Shown piece after piece: positions 6,549-15,596 of a stretch of 64,000 nt of DNA. The position numbers were made by a program, and so were the translations under genes. The number at the start of each line of letters is the position of its first letter. Position 1 is the first letter of the stretch. Source of the stretch: JAJDNS01 sp963578825 (lineage in GTDB: Bacteria > Acidobacteriota > Vicinamibacteria > Fen-336); the NCBI GenBank assembly GCA_963578825.1, contig CAUZDW010000016.1:1-64000 (forward strand), read 5' to 3'. The notes beneath the pieces are model-generated. The model searched no databases and was not told the DNA's origin. It saw only the letters and a program-made list of their open reading frames with translations.

Positions 6549-8536
6549 TTCACCCGGGTCCCCGGCTCGACCTCGCTCTCGAAGCTCAACAGCACGGCCT
6601 TGTCTTCGACCGATCCTGCCAGGACCATGCCGTTCGACTCCACACCCATGAGCTTCGCCGGCTTCAGGTTTGCGACGAGCACGACCGTCTTTCCCACCAG
6701 GTCGCCGGGCTCGTGGGACTGGGCGATCCCCGCCACCACCTGACGGCTCTCCGAGCCGAGATCGACCTGTAGCTTGACCAGATTCTTCGAGCCCTCGATC
6801 TTCTCGGCGGCGGTGATTTTCGCAGCCCGCAGATCGATCCGGGCGAACTCGGCGATGTCGATGCGCTCACCGCCTTCGTCCTTCGCCGGGGGGGCGGGAG
6901 TCTCCGACACGGTGGTCTCCTTTCTCTTCTTCTTCTCTTTGCCCACACGGGGGAACAGCGGCGTGATGGCTCCGAGCGGGGCCCCGGGCTCGAGCCGACC
7001 CCACTCGAGGTCGTCCGGTCCAGGATCACGCTCTCCAAGACCGAGCATCTCGAAGATGCGGCCCGCCGCCCGGGGCATGACCGGCGACGTGAGGACGGCC
7101 ACGAGTCGCACGGCCTCGAGAAGCCGGTACAGAAAGGCGTCGAGATCCGCGCGCCGATCGGGGTCTCTTGCCAGCTGCCACGGCTCCTCGGTGACTATGC
7201 GCTGGTTGAGCAGAGAGATCCAGGACCACACCTCCGCGAGGGCCCGGCTGTAGTCGATCGCTTCGTACAGGCCGAGGACGCGGTTGCGCCGACCGCTCTC
7301 GTAGGGCCAGGCGACGGCGGCATCGACCTGGAGCTCCGACTCGAGTCCTCGGTCGGCCCCTTCGGCCGGCGCGCCGGGCCTCGGGGGAACCTTCGCCTCG
7401 CAGTACTTCGAGACCATCGTCAGCGCCCGCGAGACCAAGTTGCCCAGGTCGTTCGCCAGGTCCGCGTTGTATCGGCCCACGAAAGCGGCGTCGGTGAAGT
7501 CCCAGTCCGACCCGTAGGGCGCTTCCCGGAGGAGGAAGTAGCGGGCGGCATCGGGCCCGAGCCGCCTGGCGAGCGCCACCGGGTCGATGACGTTGCCCGT
7601 CGTCTTCGACAGCTTCCGCGCGTCCTTGGTGATGAAGCCCTGAGCGAACTCCCGTGTGGGCACAGGAAGGCCGGCGGCGTGGAGGACGGCCGGCCAGTAG
7701 AGACAGTGGAAGCGGATGATGTCCTTGCCGATCAGGTGCAGCCGCTCGTCGGCTCCCTCCCAATAGCGGCGGTAGCTCTCGCCATCGTCGGCGAAGCCCA
7801 GGGCGGTGATGTAGTTGCTGAGGGCGTCGATCCACACGTAGAGCACGTGATCGGGCTCCTCGGGCACCGCGATCCCCCACTTCACCCGGGCGCGGCTCAC
7901 GGAGAAATCCTTCAGTCCCTGGCGAATGAGGCCCAGGATCTCGTTCTTCCTCGACTCGGGTCGGATGAGCAGACGATCGGACACGATCTCGTCACGGAGC
8001 CAGCCTTCGTAGGCGGACAGGCGGAAGAAGAAGTTCTGCTCCTCTGTCCACTCGCATGGGAGCTCGTGGTCGGGGCAGACGTTGTCGGGCTGGACCAGCT
8101 CCTCTTCGTCCTTGAAGGCCTCGCACCGCGGGCAGTACCAGCCCGAGTAGGTCCCCTGGTAGACGGCCTCGCGTCCGTCGGGGGTCTTCGCCTGCCTGAG
8201 GCGCGCCCAGAGCTTCAGCACGCCCCGGCGGTGCTCGTCCTCCGTCGTGCGGATGAAGCGGTCGTACCGGACGTCGAGCTGCCCCCACAGGCTCCGAAAG
8301 GCCGCCGCGATCTCGTCGCAGTGCTGTTGCTCGGGGATCCCGCGCTCCCGGGCGATTCGCTCGATGTTCTGCCCGTGCTCGTCCGTTCCGGTCAGCAGGA
8401 AAACGTCGTGACCGGCCAGGCGCCGGGCCCGCGCCAGGGCGTCGGCCGCGACGGTCGTGTAGGCATGCCCTACGTGAGGCACGTCGTTCACGTAGTAGAT
8501 GGGCGTCGAGATGAAGAAGGTCCGCTTGTCGCTCAT
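6545..8536 (-). CDS. metG: Methionyl-tRNA synthetase with C-terminal Trbp111 domain
   Basis: 663 aa class I synthetase charging tRNA-Met. HVGH (residues 21-24) is the HIGH motif and KLSKT (around 308) the KMSKS motif. A zinc-knuckle insertion with CPRC and a CPDHELPC segment lies between them. The helical anticodon domain follows. After a charged Lys-rich linker (GKEKKKRKE) comes a tRNA-binding OB fold of about 105 residues (RIDIAEFARIDLRAAKI ... GMVLAGS). The ATG overlaps the larC stop (ATGA) and its own stop overlaps the next gene (GTGA). Confidence 0.98.
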   Translation of the reverse strand: MSDKRTFFISTPIYYVNDVPHVGHAYTTVAADALARARRLAGHDVFLLTGTDEHGQNIERIARERGIPEQQHCDEIAAAFRSLWGQLDVRYDRFIRTTEDEHRRGVLKLWARLRQAKTPDGREAVYQGTYSGWYCPRCEAFKDEEELVQPDNVCPDHELPCEWTEEQNFFFRLSAYEGWLRDEIVSDRLLIRPESRKNEILGLIRQGLKDFSVSRARVKWGIAVPEEPDHVLYVWIDALSNYITALGFADDGESYRRYWEGADERLHLIGKDIIRFHCLYWPAVLHAAGLPVPTREFAQGFITKDARKLSKTTGNVIDPVALARRLGPDAARYFLLREAPYGSDWDFTDAAFVGRYNADLANDLGNLVSRALTMVSKYCEAKVPPRPGAPAEGADRGLESELQVDAAVAWPYESGRRNRVLGLYEAIDYSRALAEVWSWISLLNQRIVTEEPWQLARDPDRRADLDAFLYRLLEAVRLVAVLTSPVMPRAAGRIFEMLGLGERDPGPDDLEWGRLEPGAPLGAITPLFPRVGKEKKKRKETTVSETPAPPAKDEGGERIDIAEFARIDLRAAKITAAEKIEGSKNLVKLQVDLGSESRQVVAGIAQSHEPGDLVGKTVVLVANLKPAKLMGVESNGMVLAGSVEDKAVLLSFESEVEPGTRVK

Positions 8537-9738
8537 TGCTGCTTTCCGCCGCCGCTGCGCCAGGCCGCCAGAGCCTCGGCGAGGACGTGCTTCACCGGCA
8601 CCTTCTTGTCTTTGGCTGCACGCTGGCAGTCGTCGAACTCCGGCCAGGCGTTGTAGACCGTGTCACCCCGACGACCGATCTTGACACGGATCGGCCCGTA
8701 GGCCGTCTCCACCGTCGCGGTCTCGCGCTCGAGCACGGTGCGGTCGCACTCCTGCCGTCGCACGCCGAGCGTGGTCGTCTCGCGGAAGAGGAGCTCTTCG
8801 ATCGCCTCCCGACGAGCCGGTGGGGCCAGCACGGTGACGAGAATGCCCGGGCGGCCCTTCTTCATCTGGACCGGGGTGAGATACGCGTCGAGGGCCCCCG
8901 CTCCGAGCAGGCCCTCCACCAGGGGCCCGAGCAGCTGGGGCGCCGCATCGTCGATTTCGGTCTCGAGGACGAGCACACGCTCTCCGCTCGCGGCCTCGAT
9001 CTCGTCACCTCTGCTCTCCTCACCAACGATCAGACGCAGGACGTTCGGCCTTCCCTCCGTCTCCCGCGAGCCCGCGCCGTGACCCGTCTTCTCGATTCGG
9101 ACCGAGGGAAGGGGGCCGTAGCCGGTGGCGTGGGCGGTCAGGAGAAGGGCGCCGGTGGGCGTCAACAGCTCCCCCTCGCCCGCGCCGTAGACGGGCACGC
9201 CCTCGACGAGCCGAGCCGTCGCCGGGGGAGGCACGGAGAACGTCCCGTGCGCCATGGTCACCGTTCCGGAGCCGACGTTCAGCGGTGAAGAGAAAAACCG
9301 CTCGGCACGGAGCCAGTCCAGCGCGATCACGCCCCCGACGATGTCGACGATCGAGTCGACGGCACCCACCTCGTGAAAATGCACCTTCTCGGGGGATGTC
9401 CCGTGGACCGCCGCCTCGGCCTCGGCCAGGCGGCGGAAGAGTGCGGCCGAGCGCTCCTTCACGCCGCCCGCCAGAGTGCTCCCGTCGATCAGTGCGAGGA
9501 TGTCGCGGAGATGCCGATGCGCCGTGTCCGGTTGTCCGTTGTCGAGGCGGACGTCGACCTTCGTGGCGGCCAGGCCGGACCGGGAGACGCGACTCTCCTC
9601 GAGCCGGTACCCGGTGAGCGCCAGCTTGCCGAGCTCCCCACTCAACGTCTCCAGGGGAAGGCCCAGGTCCACCACCGCACCGAGGATCATGTCCCCCGCC
9701 GCTCCGCTGGCGGCGTCGAAGTAGACGAGGCGGCTCAC
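8533..9738 (-). CDS. larC: Nickel-pincer cofactor biosynthesis protein LarC
   Basis: 401 aa from a GTG at 9738 that overlaps the radC stop (GTGA). The N-terminus SRLVYFDAASGAAGDMIL is the hallmark of the family, followed by HFHEVGAVDSIVDIVG and a C-terminal domain ending in KDKKVPVKHVLAEAL. LarC inserts nickel with CTP into the pyridinium bis-thiocarboxylate precursor to complete the pincer cofactor of lactate racemase and relatives. In lactobacilli larC is split by a frameshift; here it is a single ORF. larB and larE are not in this window, so the pathway cannot be confirmed locally. Confidence 0.93.
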   Translation of the reverse strand: MSRLVYFDAASGAAGDMILGAVVDLGLPLETLSGELGKLALTGYRLEESRVSRSGLAATKVDVRLDNGQPDTAHRHLRDILALIDGSTLAGGVKERSAALFRRLAEAEAAVHGTSPEKVHFHEVGAVDSIVDIVGGVIALDWLRAERFFSSPLNVGSGTVTMAHGTFSVPPPATARLVEGVPVYGAGEGELLTPTGALLLTAHATGYGPLPSVRIEKTGHGAGSRETEGRPNVLRLIVGEESRGDEIEAASGERVLVLETEIDDAAPQLLGPLVEGLLGAGALDAYLTPVQMKKGRPGILVTVLAPPARREAIEELLFRETTTLGVRRQECDRTVLERETATVETAYGPIRVKIGRRGDTVYNAWPEFDDCQRAAKDKKVPVKHVLAEALAAWRSGGGKQQ

Positions 9739-10439
9739 AGGGCGCCCCTCTCCTTGAGGCTGACGAAGCGGCCCCTGCCGAGCACGACGTGATCCAGCAC
9801 CTCGATCCCCATGAGCGTCCCCGCCTGCGCCAGGCGCCTGGTGAGAGCCAGGTCTTCGGCCGAGGGCTCCGGGTCGCCGGAGGGGTGGTTGTGGAAGAGC
9901 ACCAGGGCCGCCGCGCGGGAGACCACGGCCTCCTGGAACACCTCGCGAGGGTGGACGAGGCTCGCCGTGAGGCACCCGACGGAGACGACCACCTCGCGGC
10001 GGAGCCGGTGTCGCACGTCGAGGGCGAGGAGCCCGAACGTCTCGATCGGACGGGCCGAATAGCGCGGAAGGAGGTGGCGCCCGATGGCCGCCGGGCTGTC
10101 GAGAACCGGCGCGTCTCCCCCGGGATCGGAGGCGATGCGGGCCCCCAGCTCGAGGCCAGCCAGCAGTCGGCTGGCTTTCGCTCGCCCGAGGCCACGGGCC
10201 CGCTCCAGCTCGTGGAGCGACCGGGAGGCCAGCGTGTGCACCCCGGATCCCAGGAGCTCGTCGGCCAGGTCCAGGGCCGAGCCCCCCGGCAAGCCGGTCC
10301 CGAGCAGCAGGCTCACCAGCTCCCGGCTGGACAGCGCCGGTGCCCCCAGCCGCGCGAGCCGCTCTCTCGGGCGTTCGTCCCGGGGCAGGTCCAGGACGCG
10401 CCGGGGAGCCGCGGGGTGTGTTGGAGCGACCTCACTCAC
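9735..10439 (-). CDS. radC: RadC/JAMM-domain protein
   Basis: 234 aa. N-terminal helix-hairpin-helix part (LGAPALSSRELVSLLLGTG, then RARGLGRAKASRLLAG) and a C-terminal JAMM/MPN domain with the full metal site HNHPSGDPEPSAED starting at His 183. The biochemical role of RadC is unsettled despite the repair name. The ORF is open to 10514, but the GTG at 10439 has a good ribosome binding site (GGGAGAAAG) and gives the usual family length, so I prefer it. It starts the radC-larC-metG-tatD run and is divergent from the CPBP protease gene. Confidence 0.93.
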   Translation of the reverse strand: MSEVAPTHPAAPRRVLDLPRDERPRERLARLGAPALSSRELVSLLLGTGLPGGSALDLADELLGSGVHTLASRSLHELERARGLGRAKASRLLAGLELGARIASDPGGDAPVLDSPAAIGRHLLPRYSARPIETFGLLALDVRHRLRREVVVSVGCLTASLVHPREVFQEAVVSRAAALVLFHNHPSGDPEPSAEDLALTRRLAQAGTLMGIEVLDHVVLGRGRFVSLKERGAL

Positions 10440-10567
10440 GCTGCTTTCTCCCTTTGGTCGGGCCACGTCTCGTGCCTTCGCGGAATCCCGAAACAGCCCC
10501 AGCTTAACCCGCATTGTCGGGAGCTCGAGCCGGTCCAGGGGGAAAGTTCCGACATAATGGCACGGCC

Positions 10568-11392
10568 ATGAGTCCTCCCGGGTCCAATGCGTCTCGCGTC
10601 CTCCACCCCGCTCTGGCCCTCACCGTCACCCTGGCCGGTGTCGCGGCGATGATGGTTGGAGCCGTGGCCCTGGCCAGGTCCGGCGCCCTGGGCCTGCGTG
10701 CGCAGATCGCCGCTGGGTCGGCGCTCCTGGCGCTTCCGACGATCGCGATCCTCCTCCTGCTCCGGCGCCACACGTGGCGGGAGACCCTGAGGCTGTCGTC
10801 GCCTGCCCCCCGGACCCTCGCCCTGTCCGCCCTCCTCGGCGGGGCGCTCTGGGTCCTGAGCATCGGGCTCATGGAGCTGCAGTCCCTGGCGCTGCCGCCG
10901 CCGCCCGAGTATCTCGAGGCCTTCCGAGCCATCCATCGCGCCCTCGCACCAGAGAACGCGTTTGACGCGCTGGTCTCGCTCACCGTGATCGCCATCGCAC
11001 CAGGAGTCGGCGAGGAGATCGTGACCCGGGGGATCCTCCTGCCGTCGCTCGTCCGCCCTCTCGGCCGGGCGCTGGCGGTGCTGGCCTCGGCCTTCCTCTT
11101 CGCGGCCATGCACGCCGACCTGTATCGCTTCCTCTTCACCTTCACCATCGGGGCCTTCCTCGGAACCCTCCGGCTGCGGGCCGGGTCGCTCTGGCCGCCC
11201 ATCGTCGCCCACGTCACCCTGAACACGCTCACTTTCGTCATCGCGCCCCTGGTCGACGACCCCTCGCAGACGATCTACGCACCCCAACCCGCTCTCGGCG
11301 TCGCCTGCCTCCTTGCGGGCATCGCGCTCACGCTGCCCCTGCTCAAGGCCTTTCGGCGCGCCGACCCCTCTCAGACCGACGGCCTCTGCTAA
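10568..11392 (+). CDS. CPBP family intramembrane glutamic endopeptidase
   Basis: 274 aa, about eight hydrophobic segments. The three CPBP (Abi/CAAX-protease-like) motifs are present: GVGEEIVTRGILLPSL with Glu 149 and Glu 150, FAAMHADLYRF and AHVTLNTLTF. In other bacteria such enzymes process prenylated or bacteriocin-related peptides or act as chaperone-like membrane proteins; no substrate gene is apparent here. It is divergent from radC, and the subtilisin gene starts nine bases after its stop, which suggests co-transcription of two proteases. Confidence 0.9.
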   Translation: MSPPGSNASRVLHPALALTVTLAGVAAMMVGAVALARSGALGLRAQIAAGSALLALPTIAILLLLRRHTWRETLRLSSPAPRTLALSALLGGALWVLSIGLMELQSLALPPPPEYLEAFRAIHRALAPENAFDALVSLTVIAIAPGVGEEIVTRGILLPSLVRPLGRALAVLASAFLFAAMHADLYRFLFTFTIGAFLGTLRLRAGSLWPPIVAHVTLNTLTFVIAPLVDDPSQTIYAPQPALGVACLLAGIALTLPLLKAFRRADPSQTDGLC

Positions 11393-11401
11393 ACTCGCTC
11401 G

Positions 11402-12778
11402 ATGCGCCTGAAGACAGTCTCCTGGCTCCTGACGGCCGGGTTGGCCGTGGGGGTTCTGGCCCAGGCCTCCAACGCGGTCAGGGTCTTTCGCCGCACCTCG
11501 CCCCCTCCCAACGCAAGTACCTACCGCGACGGCGAGGTCATCGTCGTCTTCAGCAAGACGATCGAGCTCGACGAGGTCGAGCGCACGCTGCGCGCGGGTG
11601 GCGCGGTCGCGGCTCGGTCGGGGCAGATCGTCCGCCTGGCCCGGAGGTATCTGGTGACCCTGGAGCCGGGAATGACACTCCCGAAGGCCGTGGAGCAGTT
11701 CAACCAGATGGCCGGTGTCGACTACGCGGAGCCCAACGGGATCGTCCGCAAGTCGCAGGCCACGACCTTCGTACCCAACGACGAGTTCTTCGAGTTCCAG
11801 TGGAACATGAGCCTGATCGGCGCCGAGCGGACCTGGGCGATCCAGAAGGGCCAGGGCTCGGTGGGCGTCGCCGTGCTGGACACGGGAGTGGCCTACGAGG
11901 ACTACGTCGATCCCGTGACGGGACAGGTCTTCGGCAAGGCTCCGGACTGGGGCAGCACCACCTTCCTGCCCGGATGGGATGCGGTCAACGAGGACTCCCA
12001 TCCCAACGATGACGAGTGGCACGGCACCCACGTGTCCTCGACGATCGCCGAGGCGACCAACAACAGCGTGGGCCTGGCGGGCCTGGCGTTCCAATGCTCT
12101 CTCATGCCGGTGAAGGTCCTCGACCAGTTCGGCGAAGGGACCTTCTTCGACGTCGCGGAGGGAATCGACTACGCCGCCAGCTTCGAGCAGGCCGGGGAGC
12201 GACCGATCAAGGTCATCAACATGAGCTTCGGCGCCGACGCGGCGAGCGAAACGGTGACGCGAGCGCTGGACCGGGCCTATCAGAGCGGAGTGGTGCTGGT
12301 GGCGGCAGCGGGAAACAGCGGCGGGGAGGGCATCGACTTTCCGGCCCGGCTAGCCAACGTGATCGCCGCCGGAGCCGTCGATGCCCGGGGGGAGCGAGCG
12401 CCCTATTCGAGCACAGGCCCGGAGCTCGATCTCCTGGGGCCCGGAGGAAACTGCAGCCGGGACGACGACAACGACGGCGAGTTCGACTGCGTGTTCCAGC
12501 AGATGCCGGATCCCGACTCGGTCATCCAGGGCATCCACACCAACTTCTGCCTGTGCGGCCTCGACGGGACCAGCATGGCCTCTCCTCACGTCGCCGCCGC
12601 CGCCGCCCTCCTCGTCTCCCAGGGGATCACCGATCCCGACTCTGTCCGTGCCGCCCTCGAGCAGACGGCGGACGGCACAGGGGCCAAGGGTCAGCGAAAC
12701 GATCTCGAAGGCTACGGTCTCATCCAACCCGCGGCGGCGCTCAGCGGTCTCGGGTTCGACCAGGGGCCGGTCAACTAG
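11402..12778 (+). CDS. Secreted subtilisin-like serine protease (S8)
   Basis: 458 aa with an N-terminal signal peptide (about 25 residues), an inhibitor-like propeptide (residues 40-120) and the S8 catalytic domain: Asp 160 (AVLDTGV), His 207 (WHGTHVSST), oxyanion Asn 305 (AAAGNSGG) and Ser 391 (DGTSMASPHVAAAAALL). An insertion just before the catalytic serine holds DDDNDGEFD, which fits the DxDxDGxxD calcium-loop pattern. It is flanked by Cys residues, with CLC before the serine, so a disulfide-stabilised calcium loop is likely. It sits between a CPBP protease and an outer-membrane protein gene, suggesting an envelope or extracellular role. Confidence 0.95.
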   Translation: MRLKTVSWLLTAGLAVGVLAQASNAVRVFRRTSPPPNASTYRDGEVIVVFSKTIELDEVERTLRAGGAVAARSGQIVRLARRYLVTLEPGMTLPKAVEQFNQMAGVDYAEPNGIVRKSQATTFVPNDEFFEFQWNMSLIGAERTWAIQKGQGSVGVAVLDTGVAYEDYVDPVTGQVFGKAPDWGSTTFLPGWDAVNEDSHPNDDEWHGTHVSSTIAEATNNSVGLAGLAFQCSLMPVKVLDQFGEGTFFDVAEGIDYAASFEQAGERPIKVINMSFGADAASETVTRALDRAYQSGVVLVAAAGNSGGEGIDFPARLANVIAAGAVDARGERAPYSSTGPELDLLGPGGNCSRDDDNDGEFDCVFQQMPDPDSVIQGIHTNFCLCGLDGTSMASPHVAAAAALLVSQGITDPDSVRAALEQTADGTGAKGQRNDLEGYGLIQPAAALSGLGFDQGPVN

Positions 12779-12787
12779 GAGACCGCG

Positions 12788-13465
12788 ATGACTTCCCAGA
12801 CTCGCCTCCGCTGCGGCGCCGTGGCGCTCGCCTTGCTCACCGGCTCAGCCGGATCGGCCTCCGCGGGAGAGCTCGCGGCCGAGCTGCAGGCGGGCTACTT
12901 CTCCATGACGGCAACGAAGTCGGCCGAAGCGCTCTTCGACTCCTCGGGAGGCTTCATCTGGGGAGGGGCGGTCCGCTACTCGTTCGACCTGGGCGTCTAC
13001 TTGAGCGGGAGCGTGCGGACGTTCTCCAAGACCGGGGAGCGAGTGTTCGTCGCCGGTCCGACCGAGCCGGTGAGCAAGCTGGGCTTCCCCCTCGATCTGA
13101 GAATCACACCGTACGTCCTCACCCTCGGATATCGCTTCCGCCAGGGAAGCCTCGTCGTGCCGTACGGGGGCATCGGCGCGGGCATCACGTCATTCCGCGA
13201 GGAGAGCTCGGTCGCGGGCATCGCCTACGACCGGAGCGAGACGAAGGCCGGCTTCAACTTGGTGGGCGGTGTGGAGGTCGGCAAGGGACGGTTCCGCTTC
13301 GGGGGCGAGGCGGGATGGTCGACCGTCCCGGACGCGGTGGGCGTCGCCGGCGTCTCGGAGGTCTACGGCGAGGACAACCTCGGCGGCTGGAGCGTCGTCG
13401 GCAAGCTGGTCATCGCCTTCGGAACGGGCCGGAAGGTCCCGGACGACCTGGGGCCCATTCCCTAG
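12788..13465 (+). CDS. Outer-membrane beta-barrel protein
   Basis: 225 aa, ATG preceded by AGGAGA, nine bases after the protease stop. A clear signal peptide (LRCGAVALALLTGSAGSASA) is followed by alternating beta-strand-like segments with aromatic ends (YFSM, VRYSFDLGVYLSG, TLGYRFRQG) and Gly-rich turns, typical of small outer-membrane barrels of the OmpW/OmpA-barrel kind. The C-terminus does not end in Phe. Substrate and partners are unknown; co-transcription with the secreted protease is likely. Confidence 0.8.
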   Translation: MTSQTRLRCGAVALALLTGSAGSASAGELAAELQAGYFSMTATKSAEALFDSSGGFIWGGAVRYSFDLGVYLSGSVRTFSKTGERVFVAGPTEPVSKLGFPLDLRITPYVLTLGYRFRQGSLVVPYGGIGAGITSFREESSVAGIAYDRSETKAGFNLVGGVEVGKGRFRFGGEAGWSTVPDAVGVAGVSEVYGEDNLGGWSVVGKLVIAFGTGRKVPDDLGPIP

Positions 13466-13470
13466 CCCAC

Positions 13471-14379
13471 CTACTCCTGGCCGAGACCCATCTCTCTGAG
13501 GATCTGCTCGTTCTCCCGCCAGCCGGCGCGCACCTTCACGAAGAGCCCCAGGAAGACCTTGCTGGCCAGAAACTCCTCGATCTGCTTGCGAGCCTCGATG
13601 CCGACGGTCTTCAGCATCGAGCCCCCCTTCCCGATGAGGATCCCCTTCTGGCTGTCGCGCTCCACGAAGACGACGGCGTGGATGCGGACGAGGCCCTCCT
13701 CCTCCTTGAACGACTCGATGAGGACCCCGGAGGCGTAGGGAATCTCCTGGCGGGTGTGGTGGAGGATGCGCTCACGCACCATCTCGGCGACGAAGAACCG
13801 CTCGGGCTGGTCGGTGAGGTAGTCCTCCGGGTAGAGAGCCGGCCCCTCGGGCAGGGAGCGGAGGAGCACCTCTTCCAGGCGATCCACGTTGTCGCCCTTG
13901 AGAGCCGAGATCGGCACGATCTCGGAGAACTCCAGAAGATCCTTGTAGGCCTCGATCGCTGGGAGGATCTGCGGCCGCTTGAGCCGGTCGATCTTGTTGA
14001 TCGCGAGAATCACAGGGCGCCCGGCCCTCGCGAGCACGTCGCGCACGAAGCGGTCTCCCGCTCCAGGGGGCTCCCCGGCCTCGACGAGCCACAGGACGAT
14101 GTCGCCCTTCCCCACGCTGCGGACGGCCGTCTCCACCATGCGGCGATTCATCTGGTGCATGGGCTTGTGGATCCCGGGGGTGTCGAAGAGCACCAGCTGG
14201 GCCCCGGGGCGAGCCATGACGGCCAGGATGCGGTTGCGGGTCGTTTGCGGTTTGTTCGAGACGATGGCGACCTTCTGGCCCACCAGGCGGTTCACGAGAG
14301 TGGACTTCCCGACGTTGGGGCGCCCGACCACCGTCACGAAGCCGGCCCGAAACGGGGCGTCTGCGGCGTCGTCCGTCAT
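13471..14379 (-). CDS. era: GTPase Era
   Basis: 302 aa, binds 16S rRNA and 30S precursors during ribosome assembly. G1 is GRPNVGKS (19-26), followed by the switch region KPQTTRNRI, G3 DTPGIHKP and G4 NKIDRL. The C-terminal KH domain carries the GKGGSMLK loop. The ATG overlaps the hlyC/corC stop (ATGA). The order phoH-ybeY-hlyC-era, all ribosome or envelope maintenance genes, is widely conserved. Confidence 0.98.
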   Translation of the reverse strand: MTDDAADAPFRAGFVTVVGRPNVGKSTLVNRLVGQKVAIVSNKPQTTRNRILAVMARPGAQLVLFDTPGIHKPMHQMNRRMVETAVRSVGKGDIVLWLVEAGEPPGAGDRFVRDVLARAGRPVILAINKIDRLKRPQILPAIEAYKDLLEFSEIVPISALKGDNVDRLEEVLLRSLPEGPALYPEDYLTDQPERFFVAEMVRERILHHTRQEIPYASGVLIESFKEEEGLVRIHAVVFVERDSQKGILIGKGGSMLKTVGIEARKQIEEFLASKVFLGLFVKVRAGWRENEQILREMGLGQE

Positions 14380-15596
14380 GCGGGGTCCGGCACGGGAATC
14401 CGACGAAAGCGCGCGCGGTTGACGCGCTTGTCCTCGGCGTCGAGAACCTCGACCTCGAACCCCCGGTGACTCGTGCGCTCGCCCGCCCGTGGGATGCGCC
14501 CGAAGATCGAGGTCACGAGCCCTCCGACAGTCTCGATCCCCTCCTCCACGGAGAGCTCCGTCTCGAGCGCCTCCTCGAGCGTGTCGACTCCGACCCTGCA
14601 GTCGACGAGAACCGCCCCGTCGGCCTCGACCTCCAGCGGGGCCTGCTCGGCGTCGAACTCGTCCTGGATCTCGCCGACCAGCTCCTCGACGATGTCCTCC
14701 ACCGAGACGATGCCCGCCGTCGCCCCGTACTCGTCGATCACGACGGCGAAGGTCACACGGCGCGCCTGCATCTCCCGGAGCAGCTCCGCGATGTGCTTCG
14801 TCTCGGGCACGAGCTGCGCGGGCCGGACGAGACCGCTCACCGGAGCGGCCGGCGCGCCCTCGTAGTCCAGGAGATCGCGCGTGTCCACGAGCCCCTGGAT
14901 GTCGTCCAGGTTCTCGCCGTACACGGGAATGCGGCTGTACTTGGTGTCCCGCATGAGCTGGCGCAGGTCCCTGATCGAGGCCGAGCCGGCGATTGAGGCC
15001 ACGTCGGCGCGGGGCGTCATCACCTCACGCACCAGCGTGCCCGAGAAGCGTCCGAGGGCTTCGGCCAGGCGGTTCTCGTCGGCCTCCTGCACCGGGGGAG
15101 GCGGCACCTCCGGGATGACGCGGGGACCCGTGTCCTCGTCGTCTTCGCCCTCCGGCGAGGTCCGCCGCCTCAGCCGGTCGATCACCGGAGCCACGAACCG
15201 AACCCAGGCATGGAAGACCGGCAGAAGGCGCAGGAACGCACGCTCCGGGTCGCGGCGCACCAGAATGTAGGGGATGCTCACCCGGAAGAGGAGCAGATAG
15301 GCCATCATCGCCGCGAAGGCGGCGAGCATCGCCCACTGGCCCACCAGGTCGTAGAGAAGCGATGTGACGAGAACCGTCATCCCCACGTGGGCCGTGTAGG
15401 TCCCCAGGTGGACGGGCATCAGCAGCCGCGGCGGATCTTCCAGAAAGGACGAGGCGAGCTCACCTTTCGCATCGTCGTGGTGCGTCACCTGCACGAGCCG
15501 CCTTCGCTTGAGCAGGTGGAAGGACGCCTCGACCGACGCCAGAAAGATCGAGAGCCCCGCGAGGAGGAGCAGGACCAGGGCCTCCAGCCAGATCAT
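14376..15596 (-). CDS. CNNM/CBS-domain transporter-like protein (HlyC/CorC family)
   Basis: About 406 aa. The N-terminal CNNM (DUF21) domain has four hydrophobic segments; then a paired CBS domain (VREVMTPRADVASI ... TFAVVIDEYGATAGIVSVED) and a C-terminal CorC_HlyC domain. Relatives mediate or regulate magnesium/cobalt efflux. I chose ATG 15596 because it overlaps the ybeY stop (ATGA); a GTG at 15608 would add four residues. The linker between membrane and CBS parts is unusually Pro/Glu/Asp-rich (EGEDDEDTGPRVIPEVPPPP). Confidence 0.93.
   Translation of the reverse strand: MIWLEALVLLLLAGLSIFLASVEASFHLLKRRRLVQVTHHDDAKGELASSFLEDPPRLLMPVHLGTYTAHVGMTVLVTSLLYDLVGQWAMLAAFAAMMAYLLLFRVSIPYILVRRDPERAFLRLLPVFHAWVRFVAPVIDRLRRRTSPEGEDDEDTGPRVIPEVPPPPVQEADENRLAEALGRFSGTLVREVMTPRADVASIAGSASIRDLRQLMRDTKYSRIPVYGENLDDIQGLVDTRDLLDYEGAPAAPVSGLVRPAQLVPETKHIAELLREMQARRVTFAVVIDEYGATAGIVSVEDIVEELVGEIQDEFDAEQAPLEVEADGAVLVDCRVGVDTLEEALETELSVEEGIETVGGLVTSIFGRIPRAGERTSHRGFEVEVLDAEDKRVNRARFRRIPVPDPA

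Noticed and set aside
10440..10514. RadC start at 10514
   Set aside because: The GTG at 10439 has a good ribosome binding site and the usual family length; the extension is unlike RadC.
10553..10558. CATAAT as a promoter -10 box for the CPBP gene
   Set aside because: No matching -35 at the right distance and only ten bases to the ATG; too weak to list as a feature.
12016..14469. 817-codon plus-strand frame over the subtilase, barrel protein and era
   Set aside because: Low-complexity Arg/Gly/Pro/Leu translation across three real genes on two strands; a G+C-rich artefact.
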